IMG/VR virus record: IMGVR_UViG_3300045120_000224
Location: 1 to 53,666 of that record
Source: a virus
Length of the DNA stretch: 53,666 bases
Strand: one strand, 5' to 3'
This document shows, piece by piece, positions 47,367 to 53,666 of the stretch. The first letter of the stretch is position 1. Every line of letters starts with the position of its first letter. The notes under the pieces were generated by a model. The model was not told where the DNA came from. It did no database searches and saw nothing but the letters and a program-made list of their open reading frames with translations. The position numbers were made by a program, and so were the translations under genes.

Positions 47367-47572
47367 CACCTGCCTCCTTCCTGGTAGCCCAGTTCCCTGA
47401 GACGCTTCAGCGTCTTCTGGTGTCCGCTCGAGTTCGAGCTGAACCCGATGATGACCATGCCGTCCCGGCCGGGCCGGGTCACCTTCCAGTGACCCGACCC
47501 GTTCCGTGCGACGACGAAGCCCTGCTTCTGCAGCTTGATGATCAGCTGCCGGGTCTCGCCCCTGGCGCTCAC
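47366..47572 (-). CDS. HicA-like small protein
   Basis: A 68-aa protein from the GTG at 47572 (GTGA overlap with the upstream stop). It matches the HicA / YcfA dsRBD-like pattern: RQLIIKLQKQGFVVARNGSG, then HWKVTRPGRDGMVIIGFSSN, with the His in GSGHW at the place of the catalytic His of HicA mRNA interferases, and a final helix KTLKRLRELGY. No HicB-type antitoxin is seen next to it. It may be a phage protein that reuses the fold for RNA binding or cleavage. Confidence 0.65.
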   Translation of the reverse strand: MSARGETRQLIIKLQKQGFVVARNGSGHWKVTRPGRDGMVIIGFSSNSSGHQKTLKRLRELGYQEGGR

Positions 47573-47886
47573 GCCAGGTCCCACCGCTGCGCGATGTACT
47601 CCTCCACCGACCGGGCGTGGACCATGTCCTTGCCCACCACCTGACGGAAGATGTCCAGGTATCCGGCGATGTCGTCGCTGTTGTCGGAGTAGTCCGGCGT
47701 GACTGCCGTACGCAGCAGCTTGTACCCGATCAGCATGAGCGGCACATCCTCGGCGGTGACCTCGTGTCCGAGGATCCCTGACCAGATCTGTGCCACTCGC
47801 GGGAAGGTCTCGGTCGGTGACCCGTAGACCTGCACCCGCCTGTCGATCAGCTCGTCAAGCTGGCCCCTGTCGTTGCTCTCACTCAT
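47569..47886 (-). CDS. DUF6378-like hypothetical protein
   Basis: A 105-aa protein. The segment ETFPRVAQIWSGILGHEVTA followed by PLMLIGYKLLRTAVTPDYSD and GYLDIFRQVVG is one I recognise from many phages as the DUF6378 family, short helical proteins of unknown role often near replication genes. Weak upstream site. Coupled to the HicA-like gene. Directly preceded by the GAAAGTTTTT-type motif at 47912-47922. Confidence 0.65.
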   Translation of the reverse strand: MSESNDRGQLDELIDRRVQVYGSPTETFPRVAQIWSGILGHEVTAEDVPLMLIGYKLLRTAVTPDYSDNSDDIAGYLDIFRQVVGKDMVHARSVEEYIAQRWDLA

Positions 47887-47911
47887 GTGCTGGTTCCTTG
47901 TCTGTCGTTGC

Positions 47912-47922
47912 GGAAAGTTTTT
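47912..47922. promoter_or_regulatory. GGAAAGTTTTT motif
   Basis: GGAAAGTTTTT in the short gap between the RuvC-like and DUF6378-like genes. The core AAAGTTTT also occurs at 6190, 41655 and 52526. Read leftward it is AAAAACTTTCC, 26-36 nt upstream of the 47886 start; it could be a promoter element. Confidence 0.35.
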
Positions 47923-48444
47923 CTACCGAATCACGCGCCAGGCTTTCCCGTCGAGGTTGTCACGGAGGAATCCGTAGACCACTGCGTTCAGGTCCTTGTG
48001 CTTGAGCATCCCGAACAGGGCGATGCGCCCAGCCGCGCGCAGATCCTGGTGGTGGGTGGTGGTGCCGAAGCGCCACACACCGATCAGCTCCATCAGGGGC
48101 TGACGCACCACCTTCTTGACGCCGGTGTTGTTGATGACCTCACCGTTGGTCGCAGCCTTCACGTCCTTGACGAGCTCGACCATCCTCACGTCCGTGCCGA
48201 ACGTCGACCTTGGGCGGTAGCCCTCGACGAACGTCCGCGGCCGGCTGGCACCGTTGCTCATCGCAACGATCCACTCCTGCACGCGCGGCCCCACCGGGTC
48301 GGTCTCCGGTGGCTGAGCGCCCGGTCCCTTGATGACCGTGTGGTTCACACGGATCAGCCTGGCATCGGGCATGAACTGGATCTGTACGACACCCGTGTCC
48401 ACAAGACCCGGGTCGATTCCGATGACGTGCGTAGTACGCTGCAT
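47923..48444 (-). CDS. RuvC-like Holliday-junction resolvase
   Basis: A 173-aa protein with the RNase H-like resolvase pattern: VIGIDPGLVDTGVV near the N-terminus (first Asp), FVEGYRPRS (Glu, about residue 94), and HHQDLRAAGRIALFG (late Asp). The size matches RuvC (about 170 aa). It would resolve branched replication or recombination intermediates before packaging. A purine-rich GAAAGGAACC lies somewhat far (about 13 nt) from the ATG. Confidence 0.85.
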   Translation of the reverse strand: MQRTTHVIGIDPGLVDTGVVQIQFMPDARLIRVNHTVIKGPGAQPPETDPVGPRVQEWIVAMSNGASRPRTFVEGYRPRSTFGTDVRMVELVKDVKAATNGEVINNTGVKKVVRQPLMELIGVWRFGTTTHHQDLRAAGRIALFGMLKHKDLNAVVYGFLRDNLDGKAWRVIR

Positions 48445-48469
48445 GGCGAAGGTTGGTTCCTTTCTTCGA

Positions 48470-48504
48470 GAGCCGGGCCCGCACCCCTGTTGCGGACCCG
48501 GCTC
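48470..48504 (-). terminator. Intergenic hairpin after DNA polymerase start region
   Basis: Outer 8-bp arms 48470-48477 and 48497-48504 and inner 5-bp arms 48479-48483 and 48491-48495, with single-base bulges. Lies between the DNA polymerase and RuvC-like genes. No U-tract. Confidence 0.6.
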
Positions 48505-48510
48505 TTGTCG

Positions 48511-50625
48511 TCACTTGATGTAGCGGTATGCCGCCTTCACGTCTGCCGCCAGGGGGAACGACGTCAGCGGTCCCGGACGGGACATCATCCTCTCGAGTGC
48601 GGCACGCACCTCGTTCAGATCCCAGGTGCCCGGCCTCCAGTCCAGGACCAGCTCGTCATGGAACTGCCCGACCAGCCCGACCTGCCCACCAGTGGTGGAG
48701 CAGTACGTGGCGACGTCGACCATCGCCATCATGAACAGCTCCCGACACAGGGACTGTGTCAGGATCCCGGCGAGCTTCCCACCGTAGAGCTCGTACCACC
48801 TGACCTGCTTGGTCTTCGGGTCCACGAAGTGGGACTTCCACACCGGACCGGTCTTCCTCTCGGTCGGCCGGTAGTAGCTGATGTTGCGGCCACGGACATA
48901 GCACCCGTGGAAGTACCGCTTCAACAGCACGGTGCCCTCGTTGCCTCGCTGGCTGCGGACCTGCATCTCCACCGAGATCGTCGCAGGGTGCAGCTTCTTC
49001 AGCGACGCAGGCACAGGCACCGCCTTGAGGATCAGCTCGTACCCGTCCTCGAGGCCGAGCCTCTCGGACGGGCTGCCGTCCTCCACCACGTTGTGGATCA
49101 TGTGGTTCAGCACGGTCCAGAAGTCCACGATGCGGGGGTTGGCCTCACGCCAGTTCCGCACCAGGTCAGCCGACTCCGCCTCGGTCATCTCGATGCCCAT
49201 GTTCAAGGCGAACGCCTGTACCGCACCCGGTCCCGCACCGTACCCACACGACAGCTCGCCGGTCTTGCCGACCTGCCGCTGCGCGGGTGTCACACTGTCG
49301 ATGTCGGTCACGTTGTAGATCCGCATGGCCTGCACCTTGTACAGGTCCAGCCCCTGACGGTAGGCCGAGAGCTTCCACTGCTCGTCGGCCAGCCACGCCA
49401 GGCCCCTGCTCTCCACGGACTTGAAGTCGCCCACGATCAGACGACCGTTGGGGTCGCTGGCCGTGAACACCTGGCGCAGGTTCTGCGCCAGCTTCGTGTT
49501 GCTCCACTCCGAGTCCGGGTCGAGCAGGTCGTCCATGTCCTGCACCACCTCGAGACGCTTGAGGTTCTGCATCTGGACCGACCGACCCGTGGTGCGCAGC
49601 GTCTGCCCCGCACCACAGTGGATGTACTGGTCCTTCAGCCTGTGCCGGCCAGGCCGCCACAGATCCTCGCTCGACGTGTCGAGGATGACGGCCAGCTTCT
49701 TCAGGCTGGAACCACCGAGCATCTGCTTCGTCTCCAGCAGAGCCAGCACCTCGGAGTAGTGCCTCTGCTTGTCGTGGTACTGATCGAGCGGCATGGTGCC
49801 CAGCTTGTTGATGATCCTCCGCTTCAAGGACTCGACGTGCTTCTCGTCGAAGCTGCGCGCCCTGACGCCACGCTCAGCACACCACTCCTTCAACTGCTTG
49901 AGGCTGTTCAGGTTCAGGTCGAACGCATCGTTGTCCACCCTGAACTTCTGCAGCGCCACGTCCTGGTTCTCCAGGTAGCGGCGCTGCATCTCCTCCACCA
50001 AGGGCACGTCCACGCACCAGCCGGTGGCGTTCATGTCCATGGTGACGTGCATGTACTTCAGCTCCTGCACCGTCAGCCTGCCCAGGTAGCCATGCACGAT
50101 GCCCAGCCCCAGCTCCGCATCCACGTCGCAGTAGTGGCCGTACTCGTTCCACTCGTCCGGGTGGTCACGCACCACCTGCGGGTCGAACAGCGGTGACCCG
50201 CTCTCCTCCTGGTACTTGCCCGGGAAGGAGAACAACCGCATCAGGTTCTTCCCCGACTCGAGCTTGTCGTTGTCCAGCAGCTGAGGGGCAGCAGCCTCCA
50301 GCTTCCCGGCGGCGCCGGCGGCACGCGCCACCACCGCCGAGTCGATGAACCTCGACGACGGCAGGCTGATACCGATGTGGTTCAGCACCGCCTGCTCGAA
50401 CCCTGCGTTGTGCGCAATGACGGTGTTCGAGCCGATGCCCTGACGCAGGAGCCGGACCGAGGTCGAGTAGTCCTCGACGAAGTCCAGCCGTGTCGTGCCG
50501 TAGTCCTCGACGAAGCTGGCGATCAGCGGCGTGAACGACTTGTCACCCACGTAGCGGGCGAGCCCGTGACGTGGCAGATCCACAGCACCGTAGGTCTCGA
50601 AGTCGAGACCGACGTAACCACTCAT
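48511..50625 (-). CDS. Family A DNA polymerase with 3'-5' exonuclease domain
   Basis: A 704-aa protein. The N-terminal DnaQ-like exonuclease has LDFETYG (Exo I), NTVIAHNAGFE (Exo II) and YCDVDAELG (Exo III). The polymerase domain has motif A VGDFKSVESRGLAW (catalytic Asp and the steric-gate Glu), motif B RQVGKTGELSCGYGAG and motif C GQFHDELVLD. The length and layout match the phage SPO2-like branch of family A. It is the main replicase, transcribed with SSB-like and nuclease genes upstream. Confidence 0.92.
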   Translation of the reverse strand: MSGYVGLDFETYGAVDLPRHGLARYVGDKSFTPLIASFVEDYGTTRLDFVEDYSTSVRLLRQGIGSNTVIAHNAGFEQAVLNHIGISLPSSRFIDSAVVARAAGAAGKLEAAAPQLLDNDKLESGKNLMRLFSFPGKYQEESGSPLFDPQVVRDHPDEWNEYGHYCDVDAELGLGIVHGYLGRLTVQELKYMHVTMDMNATGWCVDVPLVEEMQRRYLENQDVALQKFRVDNDAFDLNLNSLKQLKEWCAERGVRARSFDEKHVESLKRRIINKLGTMPLDQYHDKQRHYSEVLALLETKQMLGGSSLKKLAVILDTSSEDLWRPGRHRLKDQYIHCGAGQTLRTTGRSVQMQNLKRLEVVQDMDDLLDPDSEWSNTKLAQNLRQVFTASDPNGRLIVGDFKSVESRGLAWLADEQWKLSAYRQGLDLYKVQAMRIYNVTDIDSVTPAQRQVGKTGELSCGYGAGPGAVQAFALNMGIEMTEAESADLVRNWREANPRIVDFWTVLNHMIHNVVEDGSPSERLGLEDGYELILKAVPVPASLKKLHPATISVEMQVRSQRGNEGTVLLKRYFHGCYVRGRNISYYRPTERKTGPVWKSHFVDPKTKQVRWYELYGGKLAGILTQSLCRELFMMAMVDVATYCSTTGGQVGLVGQFHDELVLDWRPGTWDLNEVRAALERMMSRPGPLTSFPLAADVKAAYRYIK

Positions 50626-50637
50626 GACTCCCCCTTC

Positions 50638-51366
50638 CTAGAGACCGAGCATCTCGTTCTCGTCGACGATCGGTGGATACAGCATGGACATCATCGCCGG
50701 GCACAGCGGCTTGCCCTTCAACCCACGACCATGTGGGTTGGCAGGGCAGAACTTGCAGTGGTCCGACGGGCCGAACGCGGTGTCGCCCTTGGCGATGGCA
50801 GCCTCGGCACGCCGAGCCTTGTCCATGAACGCGGCGATCGTCGCCGTGTCCGCGAACCACGACGTGTTGCCGTTGGCCCACGGCTGCAGGATGTGAACCA
50901 TCACACCCTTCGCCTTCGGTGCCAGCCGGCCAACGGTCGCTGCGTAGAACAGCAGCTGCTCGTTGTCCACAACCTCGACCGGGATCTTCCCGGTCTTCAG
51001 GTCCAGCACATGGATCTCGTCAGCCACATACAGACCCAGGTCGATCGTGGTCTGCGGGTTCGTGGCCAGCCAGGTAGCCGTGAACGTCTGCTCGATCATG
51101 ACCTTGAACCTGCGGGTGCGCCGCAACGTGGCGACGTAGTCGATGGCCTCGGCCATCTTCGCCATGTCGGTGGCACCCAGCTCCATGACCGCGGCGAACA
51201 TCTCGTGCATGGCAGAGCCACGGTTCGCTGCGTTGTCCGCCGTCGGGTCCTTGACCGGCGGCACCCAGTGCGGGATCGCCAGCCCCAGGTTGGCCGAGGC
51301 ATGGCACGTCATGTGCCGGCCGGCCACACTGGCGCTGAACCTCTCAGGCGTGGGCGACTGAGTCAT
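50638..51366 (-). CDS. Cas4/RecB-like PD-(D/E)XK nuclease (DUF2800-like)
   Basis: A 242-aa protein from the ATG at 51366. Motifs: MTCHASANLGL (N-terminal Cys), NRGSAMHEMF (conserved His of RecB-like nucleases), TIDLGLYVADEIHVLDLKTG (Asp and D-x-K catalytic core), QLLFYA, and CKFCPANPHG with a later C (GKPLCPA), consistent with an Fe-S cluster as in Cas4 and AddB-type enzymes. The phage DUF2800 family has this layout. It would process DNA ends in recombination-dependent replication. Confidence 0.85.
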   Translation of the reverse strand: MTQSPTPERFSASVAGRHMTCHASANLGLAIPHWVPPVKDPTADNAANRGSAMHEMFAAVMELGATDMAKMAEAIDYVATLRRTRRFKVMIEQTFTATWLATNPQTTIDLGLYVADEIHVLDLKTGKIPVEVVDNEQLLFYAATVGRLAPKAKGVMVHILQPWANGNTSWFADTATIAAFMDKARRAEAAIAKGDTAFGPSDHCKFCPANPHGRGLKGKPLCPAMMSMLYPPIVDENEMLGL

Positions 51367-51718
51367 CGGAGACCACCTTCGCCTTGATGGTGAAGGGCCA
51401 CTCACCCACGGGCAGCCGCTTGTTCTGTGCCATCAGCACGAACAGCGGGAACGTCTTCGACTGCACCTCGAGCATGACGTCGCCGTCCTGCTCGGTGATG
51501 AGCACGTCGACCACGGGCTGCGCCTTGCGCAGCGTGTTGACCAGGCAGCCCTCGAAGTACACGCCGTCCTTCACCTCGATGGTGAAAGCCGATGCGTCGG
51601 TGAACGTCACGTCCACCGCCGGCACACCGGTGTTGCTCTCGTGCTGCGGCCTGATGCCGTACAGCGTCTTGCCGGCGAACAGGTCTCGCCACTGCTTCTC
51701 GATCTCCTCGATGACCAT
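51344..51718 (-). CDS. Hypothetical protein, probable replication accessory
   Basis: A 124-aa protein from the ATG at 51718, with AAGGAGAT about 7 nt upstream. Beta-rich (AVDVTFTDASAFTIEVKDGV; VDVLITEQDGDVMLEVQSKT), with no recognised motif. It overlaps the nuclease gene by 23 nt and follows the ssDNA-binding gene, so a recombination or replication accessory role is likely. Confidence 0.65.
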   Translation of the reverse strand: MVIEEIEKQWRDLFAGKTLYGIRPQHESNTGVPAVDVTFTDASAFTIEVKDGVYFEGCLVNTLRKAQPVVDVLITEQDGDVMLEVQSKTFPLFVLMAQNKRLPVGEWPFTIKAKVVSDDSVAHA

Positions 51719-51748
51719 GCGCTTATCTCCTTGTCGGTATGAATGGAA

Positions 51749-51784
51749 CGGCCGGGCCCCGCGACGCCCCGCGGGGCCCGGCCG
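51749..51784 (-). terminator. Very strong GC hairpin
   Basis: Perfect 14-bp arms 51749-51762 and 51771-51784 of G and C only, 8-nt loop, no U-tract. It lies directly after the ssDNA-binding gene and probably lowers expression of downstream genes relative to it. Confidence 0.65.
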
Positions 51785-51788
51785 CTGA

Positions 51789-52469
51789 TCAGTCGGCGAA
51801 GATCTCGTCCTCGTCGACGGTGGTGCCACCACCGATGCGCTCGCCGTCCGCCTTGAACACCGCCACGCTGGCACCGGCACTGAAGCCGGGCAGCTTGCCG
51901 TTGTGGTAGGCGTACAGGTTGAGCGTCACCGCGACGTACGCTCCCGCGTACATCTGGTGAACGGTCTGGCCGATCGGCCGGACCACCGGGAACGACAGCA
52001 GGTCCGGCTCCGGGACCAGCAGCTCGTTCTCACCGGCAACGATGGCGCGGAGCTCGATGTCCGTGCCCTTGTTGCCGATCACCTTCACCGTTGCCACGGC
52101 CTCCGGCGCCAACGGCACCGTCTTCTCGTGGACCGGCTTGATCGGCGTGTTGTACACGCCGTCGAAGGTGGCCGACTTGATCTGCTTGATCAGGTCGTCC
52201 GCCTCCTTCTTGGTGAGCGTGTCCCGCTTCTCACCCGCCGCGTCCTGCTGCACGCAGTACGGCATGAACACCGTCTCCACGTGGGTACGCAGCTTGTCGA
52301 GCTGAGCCTGCTCGACGAGCAGCTGGAAGTCGGGCGCTGCCGAGGCAACGTCCGCCGCCGGGTACTTCCCCTTCTGGCTCCGGTCGTAGGCGGCCTGAGC
52401 CGTCCACGTCGGGAACGACAGGCGACCGTAAATGGTCACCGTCTTCGGGGACTTCTGCTGAGCAGCCAT
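51789..52469 (-). CDS. ssDNA-binding protein (DUF2815-like)
   Basis: A 226-aa protein from the ATG at 52469 (purine-rich GAGAGAGGGG upstream). TVTIYGRLSFPTWTAQAAYD at the start, an OB-fold-like beta body ending YVAVTLNLYAYHNGKLPGFS, and an acidic tail DEDEIFAD match phage DUF2815/T7 gp2.5-type single-strand binding proteins, whose acidic tail contacts polymerase and helicase. It is the first replication gene in the block. Confidence 0.82.
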   Translation of the reverse strand: MAAQQKSPKTVTIYGRLSFPTWTAQAAYDRSQKGKYPAADVASAAPDFQLLVEQAQLDKLRTHVETVFMPYCVQQDAAGEKRDTLTKKEADDLIKQIKSATFDGVYNTPIKPVHEKTVPLAPEAVATVKVIGNKGTDIELRAIVAGENELLVPEPDLLSFPVVRPIGQTVHQMYAGAYVAVTLNLYAYHNGKLPGFSAGASVAVFKADGERIGGGTTVDEDEIFAD

Positions 52470-52522
52470 GCTGGCTACCCCTCTCTCTAGTTGGATACGG
52501 ATTGTTGCGGCCCCTCGCACGC

Positions 52523-52538
52523 GCGAAAAGTTTTTCGC
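52523..52538. promoter_or_regulatory. GCGAAAAGTTTTTCGC palindromic motif
   Basis: A 16-nt nearly symmetrical element centred on AAAAGTTTTT, 54-69 nt upstream of the ssDNA-binding gene. It shares the AAAGTTTT core with 6190, 41655 and 47912. Candidate promoter or operator for the replication genes. Confidence 0.4.
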
Positions 52539-52561
52539 TGATGCGCGGGAAGTCTGGCCCA

Positions 52562-52591
52562 CTCCCGCCAAGGACAGGCACCTGGCGGGAG
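52562..52591 (-). terminator. Hairpin downstream of VWA gene
   Basis: 9-bp arms CTCCCGCCA (52562-52570) and TGGCGGGAG (52583-52591) with a 12-nt loop and no U-tract, placed just after the VWA stop on the minus strand. Confidence 0.55.
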
Positions 52592-52599
52592 CGGGTGTC

Positions 52600-53565
52600 T
52601 CAGTCGCGCAGCACGTACGCGCTGTTGGCGATGAGCAGCGGACGGACCTCGTCCGCCAGCTGGCCCACGCACTCCGCCAGGTACGTCGGCCTGTTGACCA
52701 GGCTGATGTCCAGCAGCGTGTCGATGTGGCTGGTGCAACCGGCGAGCACCTGCTTCGCGGAGTACGACGAGTCGTAGTCCGCGACCGTGATCACGGTGCC
52801 CCACGGCTGGCCGTCGAACAGGTCGGCCAGCTCCTCGTAACGGGTGCCGCCGTACTCCGCACGAGCGAGCACGTCGTCGACCGAGTACGAACCCGGCGCC
52901 CAGTAGGTGCAGGTGTTCGACACGATCGCCATGTGCGCGTTCGCGTTGTAGCTCAGCGCCACCACGTCGTCGACGATCTTGCCGATGGTGTCGGCGTTCA
53001 TCGAACCCGACACGTCCAGGATCAGGAGGTTCTCCTTCACCCGCTCGTGGTGGATCCCCGCCTGGTGGACACCGATGGTCGGACGCTTCGCGTTCATCCG
53101 AGCCATCGTCTTGAACACCATGCTGCCCTGCTTGCCGGGCAGCAGGGACACGACGCTCTCGAGGCGGGATGCCACGTCCTTGATGGACTGTGCCACCTGC
53201 ACCTCGAGCTGCTCCCACATCTGCGGGAGGATCTCGCCCTTGGGCGGCTCCTCCCCGTAGGTCACGTCGCCCTCCTCCACGCCCATCACGTCGCACAGGT
53301 CGACGATGTAGTCCTGCAGGTCACTGCTGTGCTCGGCGCCGTGGTTGAACAGGGCGTCGGCCACCGTGCTGTGCAGCACGACGGACAGCAGCGACGAGAG
53401 GTGGCTGTAGTCCAGGTCGTAGACCTTGCCGAAGAACAGCGCGGTCTCCGCGTCCGGCAGCAGGTCCATCAGCACGGCCTTGCTGAACCGCACGCCCGGC
53501 TTCACCTCGACCAGGTCGAGGCTGTCAGTCAAAGATGACGTCGTCATCCGCGTCGGTGAACTCAT
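52600..53565 (-). CDS. VWA-domain protein paired with MoxR ATPase
   Basis: A 321-aa protein. The C-terminal half is a von Willebrand A domain: LLILDVSGSMNADT carries the MIDAS DxSxS, followed by a Thr in the GGTRYEEL loop and the TVITVADYDSS strand with an Asp, completing a metal site. The N-terminal 130 residues are helical (FSKAVLMDLLPDAETALFFG) and probably bind the ATPase or substrate. It overlaps the end of the AAA+ ATPase gene by 41 nt on the closed circle. The in-frame ATG at 53547 is an alternative start. The single mismatch between the two terminal copies changes residue 9 (Thr here, Lys in the left copy). Confidence 0.85.
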   Translation of the reverse strand: MSSPTRMTTSSLTDSLDLVEVKPGVRFSKAVLMDLLPDAETALFFGKVYDLDYSHLSSLLSVVLHSTVADALFNHGAEHSSDLQDYIVDLCDVMGVEEGDVTYGEEPPKGEILPQMWEQLEVQVAQSIKDVASRLESVVSLLPGKQGSMVFKTMARMNAKRPTIGVHQAGIHHERVKENLLILDVSGSMNADTIGKIVDDVVALSYNANAHMAIVSNTCTYWAPGSYSVDDVLARAEYGGTRYEELADLFDGQPWGTVITVADYDSSYSAKQVLAGCTSHIDTLLDISLVNRPTYLAECVGQLADEVRPLLIANSAYVLRD

Positions 53566-53666
53566 CTGATTCGGTTCCCTTCTGAAGTCGCTCCTCCTCC
53601 AGCTCGATTAGCTGGAGGTTGAGGCCCATGTTCTGGGCCTGTAGATCTGTGACCCTGGCCAGCATC
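53525..53666 (-). CDS. 3' end of the MoxR AAA+ ATPase (second copy)
   Basis: This is the terminal duplicate of the ATPase C-terminus and supplies the missing stop codon (53525-53527). The protein end reads FTDADDDVIFD here and FTDADDEVIFD in the left copy because of the single base difference. It is not a separate gene. Confidence 0.85.
   Translation of the reverse strand, partial: MLARVTDLQAQNMGLNLQLIELEEERLQKGTESDEFTDADDDVIFD
53527..53666. repeat. 140-nt terminal direct repeat, right copy
   Basis: Matches positions 1-140 except G at 53540 for T at 14. See the left copy. Confidence 0.95.

Noticed and set aside
48511-50625. DpoZ-type polymerase for a Z-containing genome
   Set aside because: The polymerase is of the same broad family A branch, but no PurZ-, DatZ- or MazZ-like gene is present.
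1-53666. Integrase, attachment site or lysogeny cassette
   Set aside because: No tyrosine or serine integrase motif and no typical HTH repressor pair were found; the phage appears lytic as far as the sequence shows.
1-53666. tRNA genes
   Set aside because: I saw no cloverleaf with a GTTCGAATC-type T-arm in the gene-free stretches; a tRNAscan-SE run would be decisive.

Overview
The window is essentially a complete tailed-phage genome. A 140-nt sequence at positions 1-140 recurs at 53527-53666 with a single mismatch, so the unit genome is about 53,526 bp and the contig closes on itself, or has short terminal repeats. The base composition is high-GC with strongly G/C-ending codons. Family A DNA polymerase, SF3 helicase, prim-pol and RuvC-like genes, a T7/N4-like order of portal, capsid, adaptor and nozzle genes with no tape-measure protein or long-tail genes, and one gene of about 14 kb together point to a podovirus-like phage of a high-GC actinobacterium. 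From memory, the size (~53.5 kb) and the single giant gene covering about 26% of the genome resemble Microbacterium phages of actinobacteriophage cluster EK. The host call is inference.

Layout. There are two opposed transcription blocks. The leftward (minus) block starts near 5.1-6.0 kb, runs to position 1, continues through the circular junction at 53.5 kb and ends at 41.66 kb. It carries an RHH regulator, small accessory genes, a nucleotidyltransferase-fold protein, an HNH endonuclease, a MoxR-type AAA+ ATPase paired with a VWA protein, a DUF2815-like ssDNA-binding protein, a Cas4/RecB-like nuclease, DNA polymerase, a RuvC-like resolvase, a HicA-like protein, an SF2 helicase, an SF3 helicase, a prim-pol and a run of tiny Cys-rich proteins. 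The rightward (plus) block (6.46-41.66 kb) carries the giant 4,670-aa protein, portal, major capsid protein, a collagen-like fiber, small membrane proteins, internal virion and tail adaptor/nozzle proteins, then a second control region, a possible scaffold, a nuclease-amidase endolysin and the large terminase. The two blocks converge at about 41.66 kb.

Most notable. (1) The giant protein has a DFDGD motif preceded by a hydrophobic strand, as in the catalytic double-psi barrel of multisubunit-type, YonO-like and crAss-like RNA polymerases, plus a glycine-zipper segment. It may be a virion-packaged RNA polymerase. (2) Two non-coding regions 30 kb apart (5.17-5.43 kb and 34.87-35.13 kb) share the same ordered blocks and many copies of TGTAGTCAC in direct and inverted orientation, forming near-perfect hairpins. 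These are candidate promoters, operators or origins, possibly hairpin promoters for the phage polymerase. (3) The leftward block's leader regions hold runs of consecutive small stem-loops. (4) About 440 nt at 36.6-37.04 kb are open in two plus frames, and codon use favours the shorter frame. (5) The endolysin fuses an endonuclease/exonuclease/phosphatase-like domain to an amidase.

All family calls come from reading motifs in the translated sequence. No database search was run.
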